Assembly (NCBI GenBank): GCA_963573315.1
Contig: OY752140.1
Location: 930,001 to 994,000, forward strand
DNA: 64,000 nucleotides
From: Entomortierella parvispora
Lineage: Eukaryota; Mortierellomycota; Mortierellomycetes; Mortierellales; Mortierellaceae
Direction: 5' to 3'
The number at the start of each line of letters is the position of its first letter. The stretch's first letter is position 1. The notes under the pieces were generated by a model, which saw nothing but the letters and a program-made list of their open reading frames with translations, did no database searches and had not been told where the DNA came from. Position numbers and translations under genes: made by a program. Shown in pieces: positions 1 to 11,155 of this stretch.

Positions 1-3000
1 CGACATGGCTAGTTGTCCAGAGTGGCGATGGTGGTAGCCTCCTTGCCGATCGTCCAACATCGTCTTCAGGAATGGAATCCGACATCGTGCCAGACATAAT
101 GAACTGAGGTCTGACGTGTCCCAATGCTCTTGTCAGGGCTTCCGCGCACTGCAAAATATTGACGTCCTTTGTTGCTCTAGCACTGAATAGCCTTGAAGTT
201 CCAAACTCAACTACAGATCCAAGTATTCCCGAGTTTTGTTCCGGTGTGGATTCTGAATGTGAGCTAGGGCTATGAGACTCTCTGTCGTCAGGAGGAGGAT
301 AGTCGAAGCGAACATCGCCTTCCTCTCGGATAGGATCGTCAACTGTGTCCTCATTCAGTTGCCGGGCATCATCGGTACGACCAAGAATAGCCTTTTCCAG
401 GCGATCCAGCAGCTCCACCACCAAAGACTCGCCATGCCACATCTCCATCTGTGTAGGAGATACCATGTCCCACTCTGCCCCTAAATCTGACAGAAGCGAC
501 GCGTTCGAGAGGTGGCCGAGACTTGCGCCCGTAGCTGTGGGCCCATACTCGCGTGTACGAGCCTTTTCATGTCGTCTGTGTGAAAGATCCTTTGCGGCCC
601 GGCTCTGCACTTGCCATTCTTGGTATCGAGAGACGTATTTTTGCATTTGTCGAAGGCCCTTCTCATTGATAGCGCGTTGAAGAGGCGATTTGCCTCTGAG
701 ATTGGAAAGCGTCTGCATTTCATTAATTCCTTGAGAAAACAAGACAGGGATGATTCGAATGCACGAGGTACCGGCCTTCAACGCGTCGGGGAGGAGGCTA
801 AACTGAACTGGATCAAGCCCAAAGGAGAGCATGAGTTTGCCTCTTCTGCCAGAGATTTGAATGGAATCGTCGCCTATGCCAGCATCTGTTTCTGAGGCGG
901 CAGAGTTAAGTCGTGAATGGAAGCTAATAGAAACAGAGGCACGGACATCGACTATGGCCTGCAGGTAATCCAGAAGCATTCCCAGCTCAGTGCCTTGAGT
1001 TGAAAGTAAACTCTCAATCTGTACAAGCCATCCTAGGCTCGAAAGTTGATCCCAAAACACTTCATTCTGGGCTTTTGCCGCAGGAATCTCCTCGAGGAGC
1101 TGAGCGGATTCCGGTCTTGATCGAATAAACGAATCTGATCTTCCTTGCTTTTTACGAGCGTTTTGTGTGGAACCACCTGAATGTGACGATCTTAGAGATG
1201 GCCGGCGGGGCTTTGTCTTGCTTTGGGTATCGGCGTGGTTTGCTGCAGTGGATGCCAATGTCACACTCTCTGAAGCATCGTGAGCAATCGACTCTTCTGA
1301 TATTTTGGTCATCCCGTTCAAATGGTGAACCTCCGTTGCCTTCGTTGCTGCCCATCCTTCAATAGCCTGTGACATCTCACACCACCAATCCTCCAGAAGT
1401 GCCGAAAAAGCCGTGGCCAGTGCAGTCATTGCCTGCGAAAAGCAACACTCTCTCGTTCTCTTTTCTACAATCCATTCTGGTCCTGCTACCTCTACGGAAT
1501 CGACACTGAGGCATTCGATTTGAACAGCCACAGCGACAAATCCAAGTAGGTCCTCGGTGCACGCGAGGATATCCTTGATTGAATGTTTGATGTGTGTCAT
1601 CCAGGCTGAGGAAGGTGCTTGTTGTCCTGCTGGCTGATTGACCTCATACTCATTTCCAAGATCCAATCGCCCGAGTCGCTCCAAAAGCTCGTGGATTTCA
1701 CCTCGGACAAATTGACCAGTGCTTTCGGTCGACATTGATGTCAGGTACTTTTCCAGAAGAGAGTTGCCGGAAACCACAATTTCATCGAGTAAAAATCTAG
1801 TTTCTTTAACGACTGCCAGGATCCTGGTTGGATTTTGGTCTTCAGGAGCAGCGGCAATTAAGGAAAAGTATTCAGCGGCGCTTGTAGAAAGTACGCCCCT
1901 AAGTGCAGTCAAGTCCCGAATCAAGTCCTGGCCCTTCTCTTGCTTGTCCCAGTACGCGCCCATAGGAGGCGCTTTCCCGAACTTGGCTGAACCAGAACCA
2001 CGTGAAAACCCGGCGCCATGCGCGGCTGCAGCTCCAACTGTTGTAAATTTGTAGTTCACCTCTACCGCGCCAAAGAAAAAAAAATCAGTCCGGGTGCAGT
2101 GCAGTATCACTGCCGAGATGCAAATGTAAAAGCACTATCTCCTTACGGCGACCATCGTCATGAACGAGGAGATCTTGGATACAGCAATTGATTGGAATCC
2201 ATTGGACAGACTCGTCCTTTTTTTCCGGACTTCGCCTGAAAGGCCCCTGTCCGACCTCCATGTTTTCTCTAAGCCTCTGCTCGACTTTTTGCGTCATATT
2301 TTCGTAAAAGACCTTGATATTTCTGTGAGCGCTGATCTGCTGTCGAATAACTTTTTGTAGTTGAGAATCCTCGTTCGACAAGCCCGATTGTCGCGCTTTT
2401 GTTGATAGACGCGACGTATCTGCAGGAGGCTCGACTCGACCGGCACTCCGCCGCAAGGTCTCCATGAAACTGACTCCTCTCGTGATGGGGTTGGGCCGAT
2501 GGTCCAATGGCACGGACTGTACCAGATCGGACAAAGATACATCCTGTTCCTTTTCCAGTTCTTGAAGGACTTTTTCTTCGTCCTGAGCAAGGAGCTGTAG
2601 AAGCTTGATTGGAAGCGTGAAAGCCAGAGGAGACTCGTACAAAGATTCGCGAGCGTAGAGTAGAGATGCATGCACGGAATGTCCATAATACGACTGGGTG
2701 AAACTGGGGCCAATTCTCGACTGCTCCACGCCAAGTTTTGACGGGATCAACATCGGTAACGACTATTGCCACAGAAGTCTGGAGTAAGTACCACCATTTC
2801 AATAAATGCGAGGAGCGCACGATCATCCATTATATGTTCTGTACCTCCTCCACCACGACAGTCAGAGAGGCAATAGTAGGTTTCCTTTTTTTATGTTCAC
2901 CTCCCGCAGACAAGGCAACCTCGATGAGTGGAATAGTAAGCTCTGTTGAATGATCAGCACTGGAGCCAGAGCCAGCATTCCCCGTTACAAAGTGTTCCAC

Positions 3001-3856
3001 TGCGACAGAGGCCTCCGCCCAAGGCAGGTATCCTTCAAGTGCCGGGAACTCGGAAAGGATCTTGGAGCTGTTGCCCGGAGATGGGAGGACAAGTAAGGTA
3101 AATCCAATCACTAGAATGTTCTCTATGATTTGCAAAGGCAGAGTCTTGACAAAGTATCCCTCTAAATGCCCCTTGTAGAAGAGGGGGGGTCAAAAAATGA
3201 CAACAGAGCACACGCAAGCAAACAAACCAAAAAAAAGGTCACCATGGTCAGTCGCGTGGGATAATTCTTTTGAAAATTGAGCAAAGCAGGGACCCAAAGA
3301 TCAACCATGGAACCTTTACCTTTTCTAAAGAGAGAAGCTCGGTCCTGCTCTGCTCCACCCACGTCTGGCGTTGGTCTGGCGATTGGACTAAAGCAGTCAG
3401 AACTAGGACCAGATTGACCTTGGATTGCACCATCTTGTCGTGTAGTTGCTCCTGATCAACAGCAATTGAGGCTCGGAGCTGAAGCGGCGGCCCAAGGGGA
3501 GTGGCCTGTCCCAGTGATGGCTGCACGTCCAAAGCAGCGAGCGGGGCATCAGCCAGGGTCTGTGCGACAAGGCGCTCTGGTGACTGCTGCTGATCGCCGT
3601 CGGAGCTGTCGATCATACTAGTGCTGTGGAGATGGAGGCTGCCTAGGCTTCCACGCTTACTGGCTCTATCCAGGGGCGTGTCCGGCAGCGAATCGACAGA
3701 GTCCTGGCCAAAGCCCATGGCGTTTGCATCCACAGAGACCACGGGTGCAAGTGCAGATGCATTCTTGGGTTGAAGACGTGTCGGTGGCAATGGTAAGAGT
3801 GATTGAATCGAGTTAGGAGAGCTCATGCTACTTGCTTTTCCTGTGGATGAGGACAT
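1..3856 (-). CDS. INPP4-like phosphatidylinositol-3,4-bisphosphate 4-phosphatase, 5' part (runs off left edge)
   Basis: Read on the minus strand as four exons: 3856-3320, 3171-2845, 2762-2147 and 2061 to the window edge, about 1180 residues with no stop. The introns are GTAAAG/AAG, GTACAG/TAG and GTAAGG/TAG and keep frame. Two stretches resemble animal INPP4: WIPINCCIQDLLVHDDGR followed after the third intron by NYKFTTVGAAAAHGAGF, and further on INEMQTLSNLRGKSPLQRAI. The first ~170 residues are Ser/Pro-rich and probably disordered. The family removes the 4-phosphate from PI(3,4)P2 using a CX5R motif near the C terminus. That motif is not in this window, so activity cannot be judged. The predicted start lies only 75 bp downstream of the preceding forkhead gene's stop, so the 5' UTR is very short or the start differs. 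Family call fairly firm, substrate inferred. Confidence 0.75.
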
Positions 3857-3931
3857 GGGTGCAGGTGGGTGGGTGCTTGCAACAAAAATAAAGAGCAGAA
3901 AACAAAATCAAAAACAAATCTTTTTTATTTA

Positions 3932-6582
3932 CTATGTTGATGAAGCGCCTGATGGTGATGGTGCTGGAACCACATCGATCGTGCCTGCAGCAACATCTAC
4001 TCCAGTCTTCGTCTCTGACTCGGATCCCGCGTCAGCTATTGGTGGTGCCTGTGATGATGGTGCCTGCTTCTGGGCTGGAGGTTCAAGGGCCGAAGATCCC
4101 AAAGTTGGGGCCGCGGGTTTTTCTTGGGTGTGACTAGCCGCCTGTGTCTCTGTCTGTGCCTGTGTCTCTGTCTGTGCCTGTGTCTGTGCCTGTGTCTGTG
4201 CCTGCGCCTGCGGTTGAACCGAAACGACCAGAGTTGATGCCTGCGGCATTGTTGACAGGGCCTGTGTTTGCGTCTGGGCTATTGTCTGGAGAGCTGCTGG
4301 TGTTGCCTGTGTCTGTGCCTGTGCCTGTGCCCGCGCCTGCGCTTGAGCAGCTGCCACAAGTTGCGCAATGGGAGACTGAGTTTTCGTGACATCAGACTCT
4401 GCCTTGGCAACTAGAGGTGAAACCGAAGACGAGGAGGCTGTTTGAGGCTGTGGTGACGGGCTACCCAACGAAGACAGTTGAGAGCCATTTGGGGTCGAGG
4501 CGAGAGTCGTCGATGGGACAGGCGTTGTACTGGACAAGGCGGCAGAGCCCTGGATCGAAGAAGATGGGGCGGGTATAGCCGAGACTGACGAGCTCGATCC
4601 CGATGAGGCAGAAGGCTGAGGGATGGAGGATGTGGATATGGGTGCTTTTACTGAAGCACTTGATGCCGAGGGCTGAAGGGCCGACAGGAGCTGAGTTGAC
4701 AAGGAAGCTGTGCTTTGGGGAGCGACGCTGTTTTGGGGAACAGTGGCTGTTGGTGCTGACGAACTCTGCTGTTGCTGCTGCTGCTGTTGTTGTTGTTGTT
4801 GCCGCTGTGCCTGCAATTGCAGTTGCTGTTGTTGCTGCAGATGTGCTGCAAGGGCTCTCGCTGTAGCGGGAAGTGAAGCCGCCAAACCCCCTGGAATTCC
4901 ACTGGCATTGGCAGCTGCGATCAACGCCGACGCCAGAGCCGCTTGGTTGCCCTCCTTCGCTGCTGCTGTTATTGACTGCGTCAACGTGGCCAGATTCAGA
5001 GCGGAGAGTCCGAGAATGGGCTGTGTTGAGCCCGAGGTGCCTGCGCCGACATTGGAAGCAGAGGTAGCGGAAGGTGCAGTTGCCTGTGCCTGCGTGACTG
5101 GCTGCTTCTGCTGTTGCGTTAGCTGGGTAGAACTTTGCAGCTGACTGGATTGGGGCGTTGACAACTGCGTAGTGGTCGCCGGTTGGGATGGAGTCGTTGC
5201 ATCCAGCTGCATGGAAGATGAGTTTGCAGGTGTCGCAATATCCGTTCCAGTATTAGCACGCTTCTTAGGCTTATCGGCTTGGTCGTACGGCGACTCGGAA
5301 TCAGATCGGTTACGAGTACCTCCAGGTTTAGAAGACATGGCTCGTCTATTCCTTTTGTATACTCCATTGGCGAATTGATTTTCGCAACTTTGATCAATAG
5401 TCCAGAAAGCTCCTTTTCCTGGTTCACTGTCCGAGCGCGGAACTTTGACGAAGGCCTTGTTCAAAGACAAATTATGGCGGATTGAATTCTAGTATTTTGC
5501 GAGTTAGTATGCGCTTCTTTTCGAACAACAGCGGCATTTTTTTTCTCAAAAAGGATGCTAGCCTGTACAAAGAAGAAATACATACCTGCCAGCCATTCTG
5601 TGCCAACTGATAATAAGGATAGTGATTGGTAATATGTTGGTAGATTCCGTTAAGCGTAAGTTTCCTAGAAGGAGTCGAGTTGATGGCTTGTGCAATGAGG
5701 GAGGCGTAAGAGAATGGAGGTTTGGTGTCCCTTGAGGAGTATTCAGATGCGTCGAACTGCTCCACAGGCTGCGACGATGTTTCTCTCTTAATAGCCGTAT
5801 GGCTCGACGAAGCAGTTGAGTCCATAGTCCCTTGAGCGCCACTGGATACTGCAGTTCCATTGCCTCTTGAGGAGGTTCCTTGAGCATATCCAGCTTCCTG
5901 AGTGCTTTCCTCCGCCTCAAGTTTAGGCAGCAAGAATGAAAAAGAGACCTCGCCAATCTGGATTTTCGTTCGATTTTCGAGCGGCACAGTTACACCCTTT
6001 TCAACAAACTGGTCGTTAACAAATGCTCCGTTTTTTCCAAAGACCATCATTTCAAATCGCTGAGTCGTAAAGTTGTAGAATAAACGGGCATGTTGTCGGG
6101 AGATTGCCTTTGTCGGTCCCAGATGAATGTCTACTTGATCTGACGAGCTGGCTTTGCGTCCAAAGGTCACCTGGAGAGTCCTATAGATATCAAGAGTCAT
6201 TGTTAGATTCTCGGCACCTGAATAACCGTCCGACGATGTCTTGACGGTACTTTGACTCTTACCTGATGTAATAGCAGAAAGAATCTCCCTCCAACTTTGC
6301 GTAGGCCTGAACAGGTTCTGATAATGGCTCGGTCGAAGCTGCCGCTGTGGCATTATTCACTGTGGCTTGAGGGTAAGTTGTACTGGCATAAGCGGCTGTC
6401 GTTGTTGCTGGTGTCTGCGGAAGAGAGAGAGAATGAAGCTGGTGTGCTTGTTCCAGCAGCTGTGCCTGCTGCCCATGGTCATGGGAGAGTGCTTGATTGT
6501 GCATGGCCAACAGGTCAGCGGCAAGAGCTGTTTCATCAACCATGGGCTCTCGTCCGTTACAAGTGGATGGTGGAGTCTGCAC
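3932..6582 (-). CDS. FHA-forkhead transcription factor (Fkh1/Fkh2 type)
   Basis: Three exons (6582-6263, 6180-5586, 5488-3932) give about 822 residues. Exon 1 ends in [14 protein letters not shown] and joins [10 protein letters not shown] to begin an FHA phosphopeptide-binding domain (about residues 83-195; contains SRQHARLFY and NGAFVND). A forkhead DNA-binding domain follows (about 260-340): [14 protein letters not shown], the intron after GWQ, then [17 protein letters not shown] and GKGAFWTID. The second intron carries a perfect TACTAAC branch point. The C-terminal ~480 residues are low complexity: Ser/Thr/Ala runs, two polyglutamine tracts and a Thr-Gln-Ala-Gln repeat around 4140-4210. 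FHA plus forkhead is the arrangement of yeast Fkh1/Fkh2, which drive G2/M cell-cycle genes; that role here is inferred. The long repetitive tail is where length polymorphism would be expected. Confidence 0.9.
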
Positions 6583-7469
6583 ATGGGAGGGTTGACAAAA
6601 AAAAAGAGTTTGAGAAACATGTGGTGGCGTTTATGCATGGCCCTTCGCCCAACAAGAACTTCTACTCCTGGTCCACACTGATGACCTTCACCATTGGTTC
6701 ACAGAGAAGACCCTTTTGTCGAGCAACAAGTCCCTGCCAGTGTCCTGAGTTGAGAACGCAGCCGAAAGGACTTGCACTCTCACAAAGGTCCCCGCAGCAG
6801 TCCCATCGACTCACCTTTGCCTTGGACAGTTGATGCTTCGGCTCCCCTGAGTGCAGAGGCGAAAGAGATGCGATAGTGTAAAGATGACGAAAGGGCTGCA
6901 GATGACGGCTAGGATGCAGCGTTGGGGCAGAAGAGTGCTGACAAGAGAGAGTAAGTGTGTTGTGTGTGTGTGTGTGTGTGTCCTGAGTGCCGAGAGGTGG
7001 GGAGAAAAGGTGTTCTGGAGCTATGAAAGGGAGGGACCTGCAGGACAGACAGCGCTTGGGGAGGGTGGAGTGTGAGGCACCCAAGCCACCGATCAAAACA
7101 ATGTGACCACACGTCACAATGACAGTCATGTGATTTTGACTCTATCGAGGGCGGCCATTTTTATTTTAATTTCTTTACCTTTATATGAGGTCAAGCATCC
7201 CATGGCTTGCGACTTGCGTCTGGATCGGCCATCCTGAACTTGGTCTGGGTGTGGTGCGGGTTGGTGCACCAACCAACCTTTCTGGTGTGCACCCTGTGCT
7301 CAAAGTTGGGCGTTCTAGCTTCGAATCGGATGGGGCAATTGACGCATATTGTAATTCGACGCCAACGACAATACGTTTGAGGGCGCCGTTGTCGAGAGTC
7401 CGGACCCTATTGTTATCCAAGGGAAACGGCATGCCCTGCACAGTGCTGCACCACGGCGGTAGTGCCGTA

Positions 7470-7505
<36 letters not shown>

Positions 7506-8499
7506 TACACCGAAAGCAACAGAGCTGACGACCGGAACACATGCGTGTAAAGCAAGCACAAGCACGGAGGAAGAGGGGTTGTGGTATTGGACTGTGACCC
7601 GCGTTCTCCAACTGCCTTGACTTTTCCGGGACAGACAGACGACAGACAGACAGACAGACAAGACAGCTGACGAATGAGAAGGAAAAAACGCGTCTTTTGT
7701 TTTGGGTGCATTCATGGAGAGGATGCATCCTCCCGCCTTTGACGCGGTACGACGGCTTTCCTTATGCTCCTTCCAGCGTCGACCTGTGGAGGAGACGAGA
7801 GGAGAGGAGGAGGGGGGCAGGCAGGGAGGGAGGGAGGGTTCGCAAAAAACGGTTTTTTTTTCTCGCTTGTCTCCAACATCCTCCTCGACTGGAACACGGC
7901 CAGTGTCTCCCGCTGTGAGTCCACCGGTTTTTTTTTTTTTTTCTTTCTCTCTTCTCTTTCTCCCTCTCCCTCTTTCCCTCTCTTTTTTTTTTTTTTTGCG
8001 ATTTCGCATCCCCAACCTCTTTTCCTTTCCCCCCGTCCCATCCCCTTTCCCTTCATCCCCTTCATCCACCCATCCCTCCCATCCATCCGCTCTACCCTGC
8101 CACATCTCTTTTGTTTGTCTCTCGCCCTCCGCTCACACCTCCAGTAAGTCTGTTGGAATGTCAATTGTTGGAGATGGACAAGACTCCTCCCTCCCACTCC
8201 GCCCCTCCAAAGGAATCAGAGCCTCTCTTTGCCCACACTGACCATGCACTCTTCTTCCCGCTCGCTCTCATCTGCACGATCATAATCCGGACTTGCTCTT
8301 TATCCCCTCTCTTTCGAAACTTCCGTGGCAACAGCAAGGACACAAGGAGGACGCATCATTGGACCTCTCCGCTCGTTATTTTTTTTTTTATTCGACTCCA
8401 GACGCGACAATTGCCTACGCAACTCAATCGCCGCTGACAACGCGCCATCACAAGAACACGCCCATCACAAGAAATCGGACAGAGTTTGCAGGTTGACAA
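6583..8499. promoter_or_regulatory. Divergent intergenic region with microsatellites
   Basis: This 1.9 kb lies between the forkhead gene (leftward) and the PKA regulatory subunit (rightward) and must hold both promoters. I see no credible gene. It contains a GT repeat near 6955-6981, a CA repeat at 7472-7500, an ACAG-type tetranucleotide repeat around 7630-7662, and homopolymer T/C tracts from 7852 to about 8100. The last 400 bp before 8500 are strongly pyrimidine-rich on the plus strand. Several open frames here are low-complexity translations of these repeats. Confidence 0.6.
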
Positions 8500-10250
8500 A
8501 TGTTTACCTCGTCGACCTCCTCCCAATCGCCCATCCATCGGTCCATGCCTCAGGCATATGCAGAAATCCTGAATGATTTGAATCAAAAAGTTATTTCCGC
8601 CCAACCGCAGGATGTTCTCCAGTTTTGCGCAAACTACTTTAACCAGAAGCTCGAGGAGCAGCGTGTTCGATTTCTAGCATCAGGTAAGCGTCAAGAGCTA
8701 CAGGGGCAAAGGAAGTTTGAGCTGGGTTCATGATAGAGAGCTTTCCTCGAATACAAGCGGCCATCGTTGGAAACAAGTGTGATTTTGCGCCAGTTGACCT
8801 CACGCGAGAACGCGCGCAAAAGAGGGGCTGTAGATCAGTTCACAGCCCCCTTACACTTGCTGTGATGATGGCATACCTCGTTGGCCACTCTTGACCACCC
8901 TATTGCCCATTCTAACTACTTCCCCTTGCTCCACGACTGCAACTCAATTGCAATAGCCCGGACAGCCCCGCAGAGTAGGGACATTCCACAATTCTTGCCT
9001 GCTGCCCTGACACCTACTGTCGCGGTCTCATCGCCAAGAATCAACAATGCCGCCACGCCTGCCACATCCAGCCCAGATCATTCCATGGAGAGCGACAGTG
9101 GGAGTGAAAGCGAGGATTCCCAGGAAGACGAGGGCTCTTTTCCAGAGGCGCCACCCAACTTCATGTTGAGAAATCGACGAACTTCGGTTAGTGCCGAGAG
9201 TATGGTACCCAGTCATCAGAACTATGTCAAGACCGTGATTCCAAAGAGTGACGAGCAACGCCGACGGATTGAAGTATCCATTTCCAACAACTTTCTCTTC
9301 AAGAACTTGGACGAGGACCAGCATGAGGACGTGGTGAACGCCATGACGGAAAAGCGGTTCAAGAGAGGAGACAACGTCATCGAGCAGGGAGCTGTCGGCG
9401 ACTTTTTCTATGTAGTTGAAACTGGAACACTGGACGTTTTTGTGGCAAAAGGCGGAAATCCTGTGGAGAAAGTGTTTGAATATGGACCTGGAGGAAGCTT
9501 TGGAGAGCTCGCTCTCATGTACAATGGACCACGTGCCGCAACAGTAACTGCGACCTCAGATGTTGTCCTCTGGGCTCTTGACCGCATTACGTTTCGTCGA
9601 ATCCTCATGGAAAACACCTCGAGAAAGCGACGTATGTATGAAGCCTTCTTGGAGACGGTCCCCCTGCTGGTTTCTCTGGAACCGTATGAACGCCACAAGA
9701 TTGCGGACGCATTGGAGTCTGTCTACTTTGACGACGGAAAGGCTGTTGTGAAGCAAGGTGACCAAGGCGATAACTTTTTCATCATCGAGTCTGGAGAGGC
9801 CACCGTTACCAAATGCAACGATGAAGGTGTAGAATTCCCAATGCCTGGACTTGGACCTGGTCAATATTTCGGAGGTAATTTTCACTATCTTGATTGGCTG
9901 GTATCTCTTTTCGCAACTATTGCGGTCTGCTTTCTTAAGCAACTAATTATCTGCCAAATCTAGAACTTGCGTTGTTGAACGATATGCCACGAGCAGCGAC
10001 TGTGAGGGCAAAAGGACGGCTAAAGTGCGCGACTTTGGGCAAGAGGGCATTCGTGCGTCTCTTGGGTCCCGTTGTGGAGATTATCAAGCGGAACAGCGAT
10101 AACTACCAGACAATTGAGCAGCAAATCCAACAGCAGGAACTGCTGCAGCAGCAGCAGCAGCAAGAACCACAAGCACATGGCGAGCAATCCGCACAATCTG
10201 TGCCTTTGGCCGCTCCATTGCACCCAGAGGAGCAGCTCAACCATCATTAA
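8500..10250 (+). CDS. cAMP-dependent protein kinase regulatory subunit
   Basis: Three exons (8500-8683, 8957-9874, 9964-10250) give 462 residues. The N terminus ([32 protein letters not shown]) is the RII-type docking/dimerisation helix pair. An acidic linker leads to the autoinhibitory site [10 protein letters not shown], where RRTS is a substrate-type PKA site rather than an alanine pseudosubstrate. Two cyclic-nucleotide domains follow. Their phosphate-binding cassettes are [20 protein letters not shown] and [20 protein letters not shown], each with the Glu and Arg needed for cAMP. The second cassette is interrupted by the last intron. The C terminus has a glutamine run and an acidic-His tail. 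It holds the PKA catalytic subunit inactive until cAMP binds. The gene converges on the RGS gene, stops 141 bp apart. High confidence. Confidence 0.95.
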
Positions 10251-10390
10251 CGTCGTCATTCGGGCCCTTTGAACCCCTTTGGGGCTACAAAAGGGTTACA
10301 GTTTTTTTTTTTTTTCTCTCTTTCTTCACATCTCACTCTCTACAAGTGTCATCTTTTGTTCTTGCAATAAACGCAGCAAGTTCTATTTAT

Positions 10391-11155
10391 TCATGGTGAT
10401 CCCTTCATTGTTAATTGCTTCATATGAAGCCTTGCTTTGCTTCTCCATGACAGGCGACTGGGGCTTTGTGGCTCGTCCGGTGAACTAAGCGATGTTTCTG
10501 AAGACGAATCAGATCCACAAAGCTCATGTGATACGCCTTTTAAACCTTCAGAATTTGTCACGGTCTCCAAAAACAGGGGATAGCTCGAGCTCTTCATCAG
10601 ATCCATGACAGATCTCCTGGCTGGCTCTAGTATGGAGGGTCGGTAATCGCCGCTCGTGACGGCCTTGAGAATTTTGGAGCGTGTCGTGTCCGAAATGTTG
10701 ATCTCATAAGGGCTATCAATGATGACAAAAGTCTCGAGGATGACTAACATATCACTTTGAAGATCGCTAAATTGTCGGATCTGCGCCTGGGTCAGGTATT
10801 GGAGAGAGTCCTGATGGAGATTGAAGTTTAGACTTGAAGTTTGGATAGATACCAACAGTGAATGGGCACATTGCTATAGTGAAGAGCATCAGTGCCATTG
10901 CTTGTCTTTCTTTTAAGAAGGGTTTAACCCGGGAATAATATGGTTTCCTTTTTTACCTTATAGTGTCGAGATGCTAGCCAAAAGGCTAGATTCTCGTAGC
11001 AGAGGTGGGACTGCAGAAATTCTCCAAAGCGATGAATGGTGAAGAAGCCAGAACTCTGGCCTGTGAGAATCTGGTAAAGGGAAGGATATCCAGTGCTATG
11101 GTCCTCTGAAGCATTCATACTATCATCCGAGTCGGGGTACACGCACTGCATGTTT
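10391..11155 (-). CDS. RGS-domain protein (N-terminal exons unresolved)
   Basis: Two exons are firm: 11155-10957 and 10873-10391, with a GTAAAA/TAG intron. They encode YPSLYQILTGQSSGFFTIHRFGEFLQSHLCYENLAFWLASRHYK, then QCAHSLLVSIQTS, FVIIDSPYEINIS and SILEPARRSVMDLMKS. This is an RGS domain, the GTPase-activating module for G-alpha subunits. A Ser-rich basic tail follows to the stop. The domain's first exon begins at an acceptor, so more sequence lies upstream. Minus-strand frames at 12265-12041 and 11839-11642 contain hydrophobic stretches (GPILLLSSLSFSLIALWW; IIAGIHILVVLRWMVF) that would fit a membrane-anchored or 7TM-RGS protein. I could not join them in frame, so the N terminus is open. 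Confidence 0.8.

Noticed and set aside
4710-5144. Plus-strand frame with Cys runs opposite the forkhead tail
   Set aside because: Antisense reading of CAG/CAA glutamine codons.
7472-7662. CRISPR-like array
   Set aside because: Units are 2-4 bp microsatellites without spacers; the organism is a eukaryote.
7413-8147. Several open frames with long Lys/Glu, Phe or Ser/Pro runs
   Set aside because: Direct translations of poly-T/poly-C and CT-rich promoter sequence in multiple frames.
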